Part shown: positions 1-8,069 of the stretch, one piece after another
How the letters are laid out: each line of letters starts with the position of its first letter
How positions within the stretch are numbered: the first letter of the stretch is position 1
Origin: Paenalcaligenes sp050487225
GTDB taxonomy: Bacteria; Pseudomonadota; Gammaproteobacteria; Burkholderiales; Burkholderiaceae_B
DNA: 64,000 nt
NCBI RefSeq assembly: GCF_050487225.1
Contig: NZ_JBKQGY010000003.1
Coordinates: forward strand, 620,001 to 684,000
Reading direction: 5' to 3'
Notes under the pieces: generated by a model
Told to the model about the DNA's origin: nothing
Databases searched by the model: none
What the model saw: the letters and a program-made list of their open reading frames with translations, nothing else
Translations under genes and position numbers: made by a program

Positions 1-287
1 ACCGTGCGGGGGGTGTCTAATAAGGGGGCGGTAAATTTAGGGCTAGAAAGCGAGTTAGGGGTTTGGTAAGTATCGTTAGGTACTCCACCCATGACTCGAA
101 TTTCTTTAAGAACAGTAGCTTCGGCGGCTGTAGCGCTGTTTTCTTCTGCTTGTACTGGTGACATAGCGACCATGGCGCCTGCCAACATTACCGAACCAAA
201 TGCCGGCTTGAAACTGTCCATGGACAAAACAGTTGTCCCCTCCAGCGCTTTGTCCTGCTGCTGCGCTGACGCGTAATTACTTAACAC
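1..287 (-). CDS. TonB-dependent siderophore receptor, N-terminal part (runs off the left edge)
   Basis: Partial gene read leftwards off the window. The visible 95 residues start at a GTG (287) preceded by AGGAGAG at 294-300, seven bases upstream. A hydrophobic export segment (around residues 30-48, GSVMLAGAMVAMSPVQA) is followed by the start of the plug domain, ending in APLLDTPRT. That string is typical of the plug of TonB-dependent siderophore receptors, which import ferric siderophores across the outer membrane. An inner ATG at 221 is possible but has no good ribosome site. The candidate Fur box upstream supports an iron-related role. The barrel is not in view, so the substrate is unknown. 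Confidence 0.75.
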   Translation of the reverse strand, partial: MLSNYASAQQQDKALEGTTVLSMDSFKPAFGSVMLAGAMVAMSPVQAEENSATAAEATVLKEIRVMGGVPNDTYQTPNSLSSPKFTAPLLDTPRT

Positions 288-366
288 GTACCTCTCTCCT
301 GAAATAAAAAAGGGCCAACCTTTACAGCCGAGGTGTTGCCCCTAGTAAAAGCCGCCGATCAAAACA

Positions 367-385
367 AATGAGACTTGTTCTTATT
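367..385. promoter_or_regulatory. Candidate Fur box
   Basis: The 19-mer AATGAGACTTGTTCTTATT has an AATGAGA left arm and a TCTTATT right arm, a 6/7 inverted match centred on 376. It resembles the classical Fur consensus with 7-bp arms (AATGAGA..TCTCATT). It lies about 80 bases upstream of the receptor start and about 175 bases upstream of the divergent response regulator, so it could control either or both. Confidence 0.5.
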
Positions 386-559
386 CCAGAATAGAGAGTG
401 ACTCGTGAAGTTTTCGTCAATAAAACGCCGAGAAACAATAAAACAAAACAATAATCAATCTTATTTATAATTCAATGATAATTTCACGCAGACTCTGCTA
501 CCCTAAATGTCTACGCCTGCCTGAAGCGTCTTTCAGGATGCCGTCCACAGACCATCCTC

Positions 560-1267
560 ATGACCGAAAAACAAAACCCTATCCCCTACACCGTACTGAT
601 CGTCGAAGACGAAACAGTGATTGCCGAAAACATTCTGCTCACCCTAGAAGCCGAAGGCTTTACTGCTGACATTTCTAGAGATGCACCATCGGCGTTATAT
701 CGCTTAGAGCAAGGCAACTACGATCTGGTGCTGCTGGATATAGGTCTGCCCGGCATGGATGGTTTGAGCATGCTGCAAAAAATGCGCCGTAAACTTAGTC
801 TGTCTACGCCCGTACTTTTACTGACGGCGAGGGCAACACTGGAAGACAAACTGCAAGGCTTTGCCAGCGGTGCTGACGACTACCTCACCAAGCCCTTTGC
901 GCTAGAAGAAGTCGTCGTGCGTGCCCAAGCGCTGATACGTCGTTCACGGCAGTTGTGCGATACCGCTTTTTCGCTGCAATACGGCCCACTGTGCTACGCG
1001 GTCGCCGACAAAAGCCTGAGCATTAACGGCGAAATCATTAAGCTGCCACGCAAATGCCTGATGATTCTAGAAATGCTGATGCGCTACTCCGGTCGCATCG
1101 TACCTAGGCAAAAATTGGAAGAGTATTTGTGGCAAGGCGAGCCTCCTTCCTCTGAGGCCCTACGCAGTCAATTGCACCTCTTGCGCAAAACGCTGCAACA
1201 ACACCATTACGAAGGCATAGAAACCGTGCATGGCATAGGTTGGCGACTCACGCTGGATACCCCATGA
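560..1267 (+). CDS. OmpR/PhoB-family response regulator
   Basis: A 235-residue DNA-binding response regulator. Residues 10-120 form a receiver domain with the acidic pair (VEDE), the phosphoacceptor Asp in LVLLDIGLPGMDG, the Thr in LLTAR and the Lys in LTKPF. Residues about 135-232 form a winged-helix effector ending in the typical GIGWRL. The stop overlaps the start of the kinase gene by four bases (ATGA), so the two are co-transcribed. Divergence from the siderophore receptor suggests, but does not prove, a link to metal or envelope sensing. The C-terminal domain is distant enough from PmrA/QseB types that no symbol is given. Confidence 0.9.
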   Translation: MTEKQNPIPYTVLIVEDETVIAENILLTLEAEGFTADISRDAPSALYRLEQGNYDLVLLDIGLPGMDGLSMLQKMRRKLSLSTPVLLLTARATLEDKLQGFASGADDYLTKPFALEEVVVRAQALIRRSRQLCDTAFSLQYGPLCYAVADKSLSINGEIIKLPRKCLMILEMLMRYSGRIVPRQKLEEYLWQGEPPSSEALRSQLHLLRKTLQQHHYEGIETVHGIGWRLTLDTP

Positions 1268-2613
1268 AACTACGACGTTCGTTATCAGGACGCATCACCT
1301 TAGTACTCACTCTGTTAATCTTTCTAGCGGTCAGCTTGTCGGCTGTGGTGACCTATGCGATCTACAACGCACTAGAAGAAAACATGCTGGATACCCTGGT
1401 ACAAACCGAATCCAAACGCATTGCGGTTCGGGTATCCCGCTTTAGTGAGCACTGGCAACAAGCCTTTGAGCGTGACATGGGGCCGTCCATGTATGCATGG
1501 GGGGAGAGTGATCTGTTTTTATCCCCCAGCATGCCTGAAGAACTACGCGACTTACCGCCAGGTCTGCACTATATAGATAAAGGCAACACTGCGTGGCACG
1601 TACAAGTGGCCGACGTGATGGATGGCCGTCTATACGTGATGTACGACTCGGTAGTGCTGGTAGAGCAATCACGCCATTTTGCGCTGGCGTTAGCAGGGAT
1701 TGTGCTGCTATGTACCTTGCTGGCCCTATTCTTTAGTAAAGCCATCGCCCGCTGGTTAGTCACCCCCATCAATACGCTCACAGAACGGCTCACGCGCTGG
1801 TTACCCAGTGACTATAAAAGTGCTATCCCGCACACAGATGAAGAAGCTAGGCTGATGGAGATTTTTAGCCGTGCGCAAGATCAGGTAGACGCCACCATTG
1901 CCAACCAACGTGAGTTCACTGCTAACCTGCATCATGAAATTCGTACGCCACTGAGTATTATTCGCAGTGATGCCGAGTTAATGTTGCGCCACCACATGGT
2001 CAACGAGTCAGAACGCCCACGTCTACAGCGCATCGTGCACGCCGTGCATGACATCAAACAATCACTGGAAAGCACCTACAACCTTTGCCATGCAGGTGAT
2101 ACCGAGACCCGTGCTGAAATCTCCCTTTATGATTGCATGCAAGACGCCATAGAAGGGCAAGCACAAGATGCCGAAAACGCTAAATTAGTGATTAAAAACA
2201 GGGTGGACACCGCTCAGCGTCCCTGCCTCAACCACCATGCCCTAATGACTGTCATACGCAATATTTTGCGTAACGCCATCGCCCACGCAGCCCCTGCAAC
2301 CTTAACCGTCACCTCAATCGACAACGGCCTACAGTTTACGGATGATGGCCCAGGTATTGCCGCAGACGAACTGGTCTCTATCTTTGAGCGCTATTTCAGC
2401 CATAGGCACACAGACCAACTCGTAGACCCGCAAGCGACGATATCCTCGAACACCGGCAGCGAGCTTGAACACCAAGCAGGCTTAGGCCTTGCCATTGCGA
2501 AACGGGTTTGCCAGATGCAATCGTGGCAATTAGAAGTGACTTCCCCTGTTGCAGACGGCCACGGCACATGTTTTACCTTGCGTTTTCACGACCAACCACA
2601 TAATCCTGCCTAA
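1264..2613 (+). CDS. Two-component sensor histidine kinase
   Basis: A 449-residue membrane kinase, partner of the preceding regulator. An N-terminal transmembrane helix (about 11-36) and a second one (about 143-165) flank a short periplasmic sensor of roughly 105 residues. Next come a linker, the dimerisation/phosphoacceptor helix with HEIRTPLSIIRSD, the N box (ILRNAIAHA), G1 (DDGPGIA) and G2 (GLGLAIAKR) of the HATPase. The ATG at 1264 overlapping the regulator stop is chosen over an in-frame start at 1240, because the N-terminus MKLRRSLSGRI matches kinase starts. The signal sensed is not evident. Confidence 0.88.
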   Translation: MKLRRSLSGRITLVLTLLIFLAVSLSAVVTYAIYNALEENMLDTLVQTESKRIAVRVSRFSEHWQQAFERDMGPSMYAWGESDLFLSPSMPEELRDLPPGLHYIDKGNTAWHVQVADVMDGRLYVMYDSVVLVEQSRHFALALAGIVLLCTLLALFFSKAIARWLVTPINTLTERLTRWLPSDYKSAIPHTDEEARLMEIFSRAQDQVDATIANQREFTANLHHEIRTPLSIIRSDAELMLRHHMVNESERPRLQRIVHAVHDIKQSLESTYNLCHAGDTETRAEISLYDCMQDAIEGQAQDAENAKLVIKNRVDTAQRPCLNHHALMTVIRNILRNAIAHAAPATLTVTSIDNGLQFTDDGPGIAADELVSIFERYFSHRHTDQLVDPQATISSNTGSELEHQAGLGLAIAKRVCQMQSWQLEVTSPVADGHGTCFTLRFHDQPHNPA

Positions 2614-2703
2614 AAATCGTGGAGAACCAGCAAGGGCGTCACCATTCTGCCCAGTTTGGAATACACTAAAGGATTGTTTATTTCCTCTTAGCAGAGCTTT
2701 GAC

Positions 2704-3810
2704 ATGAATACCGAATCCGCTCAGCCATCGCTGGCCTTTAGTATCAACCGTTCTACTCATCCACGTTCCGCGGAAGATCGCGCCACCATTCTGGCTAAAC
2801 CGGGTTTTGGTCAGTACTTCACCGATCACATGGCTGCCATTGATTGGAGCGTCGAGCAAGGTTGGCACGATGCCCGCATTCAGCCTTACGGCCCACTGCA
2901 ACTGGATCCTGCGTCATCGGTGCTGCATTACGGTCAGGAAATCTTTGAAGGCCTAAAAGCCTACCGTCACGCTGATGGCTCTATCTGGACATTCCGTCCC
3001 GACGCCAACGCCGCTCGTTTGCAGCGTTCTGCCAGCCGCTTGGCCTTGCCTCAGTTGCCTACAGACTTGTTCGTAGAATCCATCAAACAACTGGTCAAAA
3101 CCGACGCTGACTGGGTGCCTTCTGCAGCAGAAACCAGCTTGTACCTGCGCCCATTTACCATTGCCAACGAAAGCTTCCTAGGCGTACGCGCTGCACAACG
3201 CGCCGCTTACTACGTGATTGCCAGCCCAGCCGGTGCCTACTTCGCCAAAGGCGTAGCACCCGTATCTATCTGGTTGTCTACAGAGCTGAACCGCGCAGGC
3301 CGTGGCGGTACCGGTGCAGCCAAATGTGGTGGTAACTATGCGGCATCCTTAGTGCCACAACAAGAAGCCAGCGACAACGGCTGTTCACAAGTACTGTTCT
3401 TGGATTCCGTAGAAGGCAAATACTTGGAAGAACTGGGTGGTATGAACCTGTTCTTGGTACGCAAAGACGGCAGCCTACTGACCCCAGCACTGTCCGGCAG
3501 CATCTTGGAAGGTATTACCCGCGCTAGCATCATCCAACTCGCACGCGATCGCGGCCACGAGGTTGAGGAGCGTCGTATCACCGTTGAAGAATGGCGCGAA
3601 GGCGTTGCTTCCGGCGATATCGTAGAAGCCTTTGCGTGTGGTACAGCTGCTGTGGTGACCCCTATTGGCCAACTGAAAGGCCATGACTTCGCAATTGGCA
3701 ACCCAGATGCACCAGCAGGCAAAATCACCATGGAACTGCGTCAAGCATTGACCGATCTGCAGTACGGTCGCGCTCCAGATCCACACGGTTGGTTGGTACG
3801 TTTGGTGTAA
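2704..3810 (+). CDS. ilvE: Branched-chain amino acid aminotransferase (class IV, PLP)
   Basis: A 368-residue fold-type IV PLP enzyme that transaminates leucine, isoleucine and valine with 2-oxoglutarate. It is of the longer type: GQEIFEGLKAY near residue 80, the PLP lysine K207 in GTGAAKCGGNYAASL, then EELGGMNLF, GSILEGITR and ACGTAAVVTPI in the expected order. Monocistronic: 90 bases separate it from the kinase gene and a strong terminator follows at once. Codon use looks like that of highly expressed genes of this chromosome. Confidence 0.93.
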   Translation: MNTESAQPSLAFSINRSTHPRSAEDRATILAKPGFGQYFTDHMAAIDWSVEQGWHDARIQPYGPLQLDPASSVLHYGQEIFEGLKAYRHADGSIWTFRPDANAARLQRSASRLALPQLPTDLFVESIKQLVKTDADWVPSAAETSLYLRPFTIANESFLGVRAAQRAAYYVIASPAGAYFAKGVAPVSIWLSTELNRAGRGGTGAAKCGGNYAASLVPQQEASDNGCSQVLFLDSVEGKYLEELGGMNLFLVRKDGSLLTPALSGSILEGITRASIIQLARDRGHEVEERRITVEEWREGVASGDIVEAFACGTAAVVTPIGQLKGHDFAIGNPDAPAGKITMELRQALTDLQYGRAPDPHGWLVRLV

Positions 3811-3834
3811 GTTTTTCACCAAGCTGTAGAAAAG

Positions 3835-3861
3835 GCCCGATGCTTGCGTCGGGCTTTTTTT
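3835..3861 (+). terminator. Rho-independent terminator after ilvE
   Basis: Stem GCCCGA (3835-3840) and TCGGGC (3849-3854) with an 8-base loop, followed by seven T. It lies 24 bases after the ilvE stop. Confidence 0.88.
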
Positions 3862-3950
3862 ATGGTGGCGGGGGCAGTACTTAAGTATCTGTGGTAGCTA
3901 GTCATCATTGCTACGTGCCAGCACTGGGCTGCCGTAGCCTTAGGCTGCGA

Positions 3951-3989
3951 AAGTATTTTTTAATTTGTACACCAAATAAAAAAATACTT
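3951..3989. repeat. Palindromic repeat, copy 1 (REP-like hairpin)
   Basis: Arms 3951-3967 and 3973-3989 match at 16 of 17 positions around the loop TACAC (3968-3972); the right arm is CAAATAAAAAAATACTT. The 15-base core ATTTGTACACCAAAT (3963-3977) recurs in inverted orientation at 4491-4505, so the two hairpins are members of one repeat family. Confidence 0.65.
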
Positions 3990-4477
3990 CCCTCCGCCTT
4001 CCCTTCATGGCTTGCCACGGTTTTTAGAGTAGTTGCTGATGAGAATAGTGGGTCCTTCTGCAACAAATAAAAGCACATTCTGACTGCGCCTTTAACAAGC
4101 CACCACTCTTGGGAAAGGAGGGGAGGCCTAGCTGCATTCAAGCACCGTAACGGAGAATGTATCGCGTGGTGTGCGATAAGCCCTCCCTCTATTAGCGGCT
4201 GTAGCCTTAGGCTTTGCTCTAGCCAGCTCACGCTACATAACAACACGCAATCAAGAGGGTCAAACTTTATCCACAGTCAGAAATCAGAAGCTATAAAAAG
4301 TGCCTGTAGTACATGTATAGATACTATGTCTTAAGCACAAATATAGACATGCCAGTGTTCTATGTCCCGCTTTTGTATGAGGATTACGCCATTCAATTGG
4401 CTCATTAAAAACAGGCCAACGGCACACAAGAAAGGGCTGTAAACCTCTCCACATTCAGAACAGCCGGGGGACGGAGA

Positions 4478-4522
4478 GGAAACTTTTTTGATTTGGTGTA
4501 CAAATCACAAAAAGTATTCCTG
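4478..4522. repeat. Palindromic repeat, copy 2 (inverted relative to copy 1)
   Basis: Hairpin centred on GTGTA (4496-4500), with arms TTTTTTGATTTG to the left and CAAATCACAAAAAGTATT to the right (small indels in the stem). Its core ATTTGGTGTACAAAT is the exact reverse complement of the core of copy 1, and similarity extends over about 45 bases into pyrimidine-rich CCTCC-like flanks. Confidence 0.6.
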
Positions 4523-4593
4523 CAGTTCCCAGCGCGTGCGATGAATAGAGCGTCACAGCCTTACAAACTATTATCGTAAGCAACCTTGTACAG

Positions 4594-4627
4594 CCCAAAA
4601 AACAAACCCCTGCATCTCTACAGGGGC
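4594..4627 (-). terminator. Rho-independent terminator after panD
   Basis: Stem CCCCTG (4607-4612) and CAGGGG (4621-4626); on the minus strand it is followed by a T-rich tract. It lies about 60 bases downstream of the panD stop. Confidence 0.75.
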
Positions 4628-4686
4628 TTATTCAACTTATACCGCAACACGTTTCTCTACCGCAGTATAGACACCGCTAAAACACC

Positions 4687-5232
4687 TTAACGCGCAAACT
4701 GCGACAGATGGCAAGACAGCACATCCGCAATCGCATGATCACTTAACCCACGCGCTTTAAGATCAGCAGTCAGGGCAGCCACATCTACATCCACCAACGT
4801 ACGCTGATCAGAAGTAGGGCGGTCGTCACGCACGATGCGGAAATCAAAATCGCGCTCAGGCGTTTTACGCACTTCGTAGTGCATGACTTCATCAATCTGA
4901 TTATCAGGTGTGAAAGTCAGCACGGTAGGGCGCAGATCGTACAGCTCAGCGGTTTGCACATACTCGGATGCGCAAATAATGACCTGATCGCCTTTCTGGC
5001 ACGTACGTGCAGCAGCACCGTTCAAAATGCAGCAGCGTGAGCCTGGCTCACCATAAATCACGTAAGTAGAAATCCGCGCACCGCTTTGCTTATTCCAGAT
5101 TTCCACGAACTCCATCGGAAAAATACCTGCTTGTTCGCAGACTTCCGGATCCAAGGTAATGGAACCATGGTAGTTCAGATCCGCTCCGGTAATGGTGATA
5201 CCGTGCAGCTTGGCGCGGACAACTTTTTTCAT
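4687..5232 (-). CDS. panD: Aspartate 1-decarboxylase with C-terminal extension
   Basis: Makes beta-alanine from L-aspartate for pantothenate and CoA synthesis. The enzyme is a pyruvoyl protein made as a proenzyme that cleaves itself at Gly-Ser. The site is visible as YHG23-S24, with K8, the WNKQSGARISTYVI strand and GAAARTCQKGDQVII as in the family. At 181 residues it is about 50 longer than the E. coli enzyme (126). The extra tail (about residues 130-181) contains a helical segment (TADLKARGLSDHAIADVL) and is of unknown use. No panB or panC is nearby, and it appears to be transcribed alone or with the upstream rsuA. Confidence 0.9.
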   Translation of the reverse strand: MKKVVRAKLHGITITGADLNYHGSITLDPEVCEQAGIFPMEFVEIWNKQSGARISTYVIYGEPGSRCCILNGAAARTCQKGDQVIICASEYVQTAELYDLRPTVLTFTPDNQIDEVMHYEVRKTPERDFDFRIVRDDRPTSDQRTLVDVDVAALTADLKARGLSDHAIADVLSCHLSQFAR

Positions 5233-5358
5233 GCTAGTAATGGGCCATCAAAAGATAAAAATAGTGGTTTCAACGTGATGAGCCGCAGGCCCCGTTGATT
5301 GCTAAGTCATTTTACCCAATCTCTACGCAAATAGTGGCGTAGGAGTAGGAAAACCACG

Positions 5359-6060
5359 TTAGCCTTCTTCTACAAACTGCTGCACTTCGGCAGGGGTTAA
5401 GTAGCGAGACTCGCCGAGTTCCAACGTGTCATCCAACGCTAAAGAACCAATACGCTCACGATGCAAGGTCAGAACCAAGTTCCCCAACGAGGCAAACATG
5501 CGTTTAACCTGATGGTATTTGCCTTCCTGAATAGTGAGTCGTGCCGTGCGCTCATCAATGCGTTCTAGCACAGCAGGAAGCGTAGGCTTGTCTTCACCGT
5601 TCAACAAAATACCGGCTTGAAAGAGCGCTTCAGCATTATCAGGCAACGGCTCTGCCAAGGTCGCTACATAGACCTTATCGCACTGGTGACGCGGTGAAAT
5701 AATACGGTGCGTCCATTGGCCGTCATCCGTAATCAAAATCAGCCCGGTGGTATCCACATCCAGCCTACCTACGGTGTGCAAACGGTCACGCTTTTCTATA
5801 TCCAACAGCGTCATGATTGAAGGGTAAGCGCTATTTTTCAGACTGCACTCGTAACCCGCCGGCTTATTGAGCATCAGGTAACGCAAACCAATCAGCTCAA
5901 GCACGTCATCTTCCCACTTAACGACGTCGCCTTCCTGCACCACGTAGGTGCCTTTAGTGACCACCTCGCCGTTAACCGTGATTTCCTCACTTTTAAGCAC
6001 CTTACGTGCATCAGAGCGGCTGAGATCGGTGCTCTCACCAAGAAACTTGTCTAGGCGCAT
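5359..6060 (-). CDS. rsuA: Ribosomal small subunit pseudouridine synthase (RsuA family)
   Basis: A 233-residue RNA-modifying enzyme that probably forms pseudouridine 516 in 16S rRNA. An S4 domain (residues 1-60, MRLDKFLGESTDLSRSDARK) precedes the catalytic domain with the motif GRLDVDTTGLILITDDG, whose Asp is the nucleophile, then HQCDKVYVA and GKYHQVKRMFASLGN. The start at 6060 is chosen because MRLDKF is where the family begins; a frame open 18 codons further upstream has no support. GGAA lies just upstream. It precedes panD on the same strand with a 126-base gap. Confidence 0.88.
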   Translation of the reverse strand: MRLDKFLGESTDLSRSDARKVLKSEEITVNGEVVTKGTYVVQEGDVVKWEDDVLELIGLRYLMLNKPAGYECSLKNSAYPSIMTLLDIEKRDRLHTVGRLDVDTTGLILITDDGQWTHRIISPRHQCDKVYVATLAEPLPDNAEALFQAGILLNGEDKPTLPAVLERIDERTARLTIQEGKYHQVKRMFASLGNLVLTLHRERIGSLALDDTLELGESRYLTPAEVQQFVEEG

Positions 6061-6243
6061 TCTATTTCCAAACAAAGCGTTGTTAACTAATTTTCTGTTT
6101 TTAACTGCGTTCATCTTAACAACGAAATGAACTCACTACAGGGCAAAGAAACTATAGATTTTTACAGTAGTAGACCAGCGTTTATGAAAGACTTGGCCAA
6201 TGGCAACTCTACAAACGTCGATCGACATGGCAACATGTCTGCA

Positions 6244-7542
6244 CTACAAAGCAAGGCGAGCCAGATTACTTCTAATACCCTCAAAGATTGTATCTGCTAT
6301 ATGCGCTGGAAACCCTTCGGGAACAAGCTCTTGCACAGCATTAATGGCGCCATCTACGATGCTGGGTAACTCACCAAGAATAGCCATTGTAGGCTCTACA
6401 CCAATATACTGTTCACCCACAGTAAGCCAATGCCTTCTATAAATGTCATTCATACGATAGTGTGGGTTTTTAGTGCGCACCGCCATCGCCATTTTGACGT
6501 TTCTAAGGTGAACGTGATTGGCACCGCTTCCCACCCAAGGCCAAGCGGAAAGTACATCATAGAGCGGAGCAAGTTTGAAGGTTCCGCCCGGCGCAATCGC
6601 TATGCTGAAATTTTTAGCATGGCCATCAACGGCAGCAAGCAACCAAAAGTACAGTAGCGCCTTGAAGAAGGTCTGCCTATCGTCTGTAACATTAGCAGAA
6701 CCACGCAGAAGCCCCATGATATCTGACACGCCAGGCCCACCATCCGATTCATACTTGAGATGCGATGGTAACCCTTGCGCCTGCAGCAGATCCTCATGCG
6801 GGATACGAACAATCCAACCATCTGGATGAACGTGCCGGTCAAATCGCTCCACAATGAGTACGCGCTGGTCCTCGAATTGAGCTATCTGCGTTTTTGCAAT
6901 GGGCAACCCCATTGCCCTCAATAGCTCCATTGAAAGCCACTCATTCTCTATGGAGTGCTGCAAGTCATAACGTGCGTTTCCTGCTAAGCCTAGCGGTAGC
7001 TTAAGAATATGGGTGGTTGGCGTTGCCCCCTCTGGGATATGCCAAGAGCCTTTATGCCACAGCAGCGCCGTTTTCTCTTGTGCACCCGCTAATGAAAAAC
7101 GGAAGTCGTCACTTGAGCTATCCCCAGTAGACAAAATCGCGCCTCTAAGGTGCTCTGCAACCTTCGCTTCCGTTAAGGCCCTACCCTTGATGGACTTCAC
7201 ATCCTGTGGCGCTGTACCCTCAGGAAGTAGCTGCACCGCTCCGGCAGAATCACGGCCAATACTCTGTAGCAAAGTAAAAGCATCCAAGGATGTAGCCTTG
7301 AATCGTGCACCTATACGACGACGTATTGCCTCGTTATCCGGCAGAAGATTATCAAAATAATTGTCGACTACCGCACCGCGCAGTCCATCCCCTGTGCCAG
7401 TCATTGGCAATGAGAGAGACAGTGGCCTACCTTGTGGATGCTCCACCCACGATGGGGCATACACAAGTCGAGAAGCAGTCCTGCCTTGCTGATGCCACTG
7501 CCCCACCAAAAGGCCGTTCATCCAAATATCAAGAACACGCAT
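6244..7542 (-). CDS. hipA: HipA-type serine/threonine kinase toxin
   Basis: A 432-residue toxin of the HipBA system. In the E. coli relative it phosphorylates glutamyl-tRNA synthetase, stalls translation and promotes persistence. The HipA N-terminal domain (about 1-105) is followed by the PI3K-like kinase fold. Key residues align with E. coli HipA: S150 (the autophosphorylation site, in FRFSLAGAQEKTALL), K181 (HILKLP), the catalytic Asp at 306 in DGHAKNF and the metal Asp at 329 in LAPLYDV. All are intact, so the toxin looks active. Its ATG overlaps the hipB stop (TAATG). The target in this host is not known. Confidence 0.92.
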   Translation of the reverse strand: MRVLDIWMNGLLVGQWHQQGRTASRLVYAPSWVEHPQGRPLSLSLPMTGTGDGLRGAVVDNYFDNLLPDNEAIRRRIGARFKATSLDAFTLLQSIGRDSAGAVQLLPEGTAPQDVKSIKGRALTEAKVAEHLRGAILSTGDSSSDDFRFSLAGAQEKTALLWHKGSWHIPEGATPTTHILKLPLGLAGNARYDLQHSIENEWLSMELLRAMGLPIAKTQIAQFEDQRVLIVERFDRHVHPDGWIVRIPHEDLLQAQGLPSHLKYESDGGPGVSDIMGLLRGSANVTDDRQTFFKALLYFWLLAAVDGHAKNFSIAIAPGGTFKLAPLYDVLSAWPWVGSGANHVHLRNVKMAMAVRTKNPHYRMNDIYRRHWLTVGEQYIGVEPTMAILGELPSIVDGAINAVQELVPEGFPAHIADTIFEGIRSNLARLAL

Positions 7543-7796
7543 TACCAGCCCTCAATAGAATCCTTGAAGGGCCGCCTAGGCTCAGCAGCTAGCTGTGTAT
7601 CAAGCACGGATAGCACTTCATACACCCGCGCAAAAGCAAGCCCTGAGGCATCCTTCTCCATACGAGAAACCGCTTGCTGAGTCGTGTTCAGCCTACGAGC
7701 CAGTTCCGCTTGGCTCCACCCCTTTTCTTCTCGTAGCGAGCGAATAAGCGGTGAGAGCTGCTCCACTTTTAATAACAATACCGATTTCATCATCAT
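7542..7796 (-). CDS. hipB: HipB-type antitoxin, HTH repressor
   Basis: An 84-residue Cro/CI-type helix-turn-helix protein (about residues 14-70: LIRSLREEKGWSQAELARRL then TQQAVSRME). It would neutralise HipA and repress the operon by binding the palindromes upstream. Three consecutive ATG codons (7796, 7793, 7790) are possible starts and none has a strong ribosome site. It is translationally coupled to hipA. Confidence 0.9.
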   Translation of the reverse strand: MMMKSVLLLKVEQLSPLIRSLREEKGWSQAELARRLNTTQQAVSRMEKDASGLAFARVYEVLSVLDTQLAAEPRRPFKDSIEGW

Positions 7797-7828
7797 GTCT
7801 CACAGCTAACTTAAACAAGTACAGCATA

Positions 7829-7918
7829 AATGATGTGTTCTTCAAATACATCAAATAAGGCGTAAAAACAGAAAACATCATAAATGATGTAATTTACATT
7901 TACAACAGATTTGATGTA
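7829..7918. promoter_or_regulatory. Candidate HipB operator array (TGATGT/ACATCA half-sites)
   Basis: Five half-sites occur within 90 bases upstream of hipB: TGATGT at 7831-7836, ACATCA at 7848-7853, ACATCA at 7875-7880, TGATGT at 7885-7890 and TGATGT at 7912-7917. The middle pair forms the perfect palindrome ACATCATAAATGATGT (7875-7890), and CATAAATGATGT occurs twice (7825-7836, 7879-7890). Position and symmetry suggest autoregulation by HipB. Confidence 0.6.
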
Positions 7919-7994
7919 AAACTAGGGGCCGTTGTTTTGGAAAGTAGGGCCCGGCATAAAAGCGTTATGTACCAGTAAAAATACCAGCCACATA

Positions 7995-8028
7995 AAAAAA
8001 CGGACCACGTAAAAGTAGTCCGTTTTTT
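7995..8028 (-). terminator. Rho-independent terminator after gyrB
   Basis: Perfect stem AAAAAACGGAC (7995-8005) and GTCCGTTTTTT (8018-8028). The A and T runs make it able to work in both directions. It lies about 40 bases past the gyrB stop. Confidence 0.88.
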
Positions 8029-8069
8029 CAAACCTCATTGATCACACTGGTGTGGAAATCCACATGCCA

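Larger units (their letters stand above)
3862..4593. other. Gene-poor stretch of about 730 bases
   Basis: No convincing gene is seen between the ilvE and panD terminators. It holds two related palindromes (annotated separately), a direct repeat of GTAGCCTTAGGCT at 3934-3946 and 4201-4213, and one perfect DnaA box TTATCCACA at 4267-4275. A 111-codon minus-strand open frame (3911-4246) has no ribosome site, no recognisable domain and runs through one palindrome, so it is not called. The stretch may be debris of a lost gene or element. Confidence 0.5.

Noticed and set aside
91..276. A 61-codon plus-strand frame at the left edge
   Set aside because: It is antisense to the exported N-terminus of the TonB-dependent receptor, which has a ribosome site and a recognisable plug motif.
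475..669. A short frame overlapping the start of the response regulator
   Set aside because: Arg-rich out-of-frame reading; the regulator frame has clear receiver-domain motifs from 560.
5322..5342. CTACGC/GCGTAG hairpin after rsuA
   Set aside because: Only six base pairs and no T tract; not convincing as a terminator.
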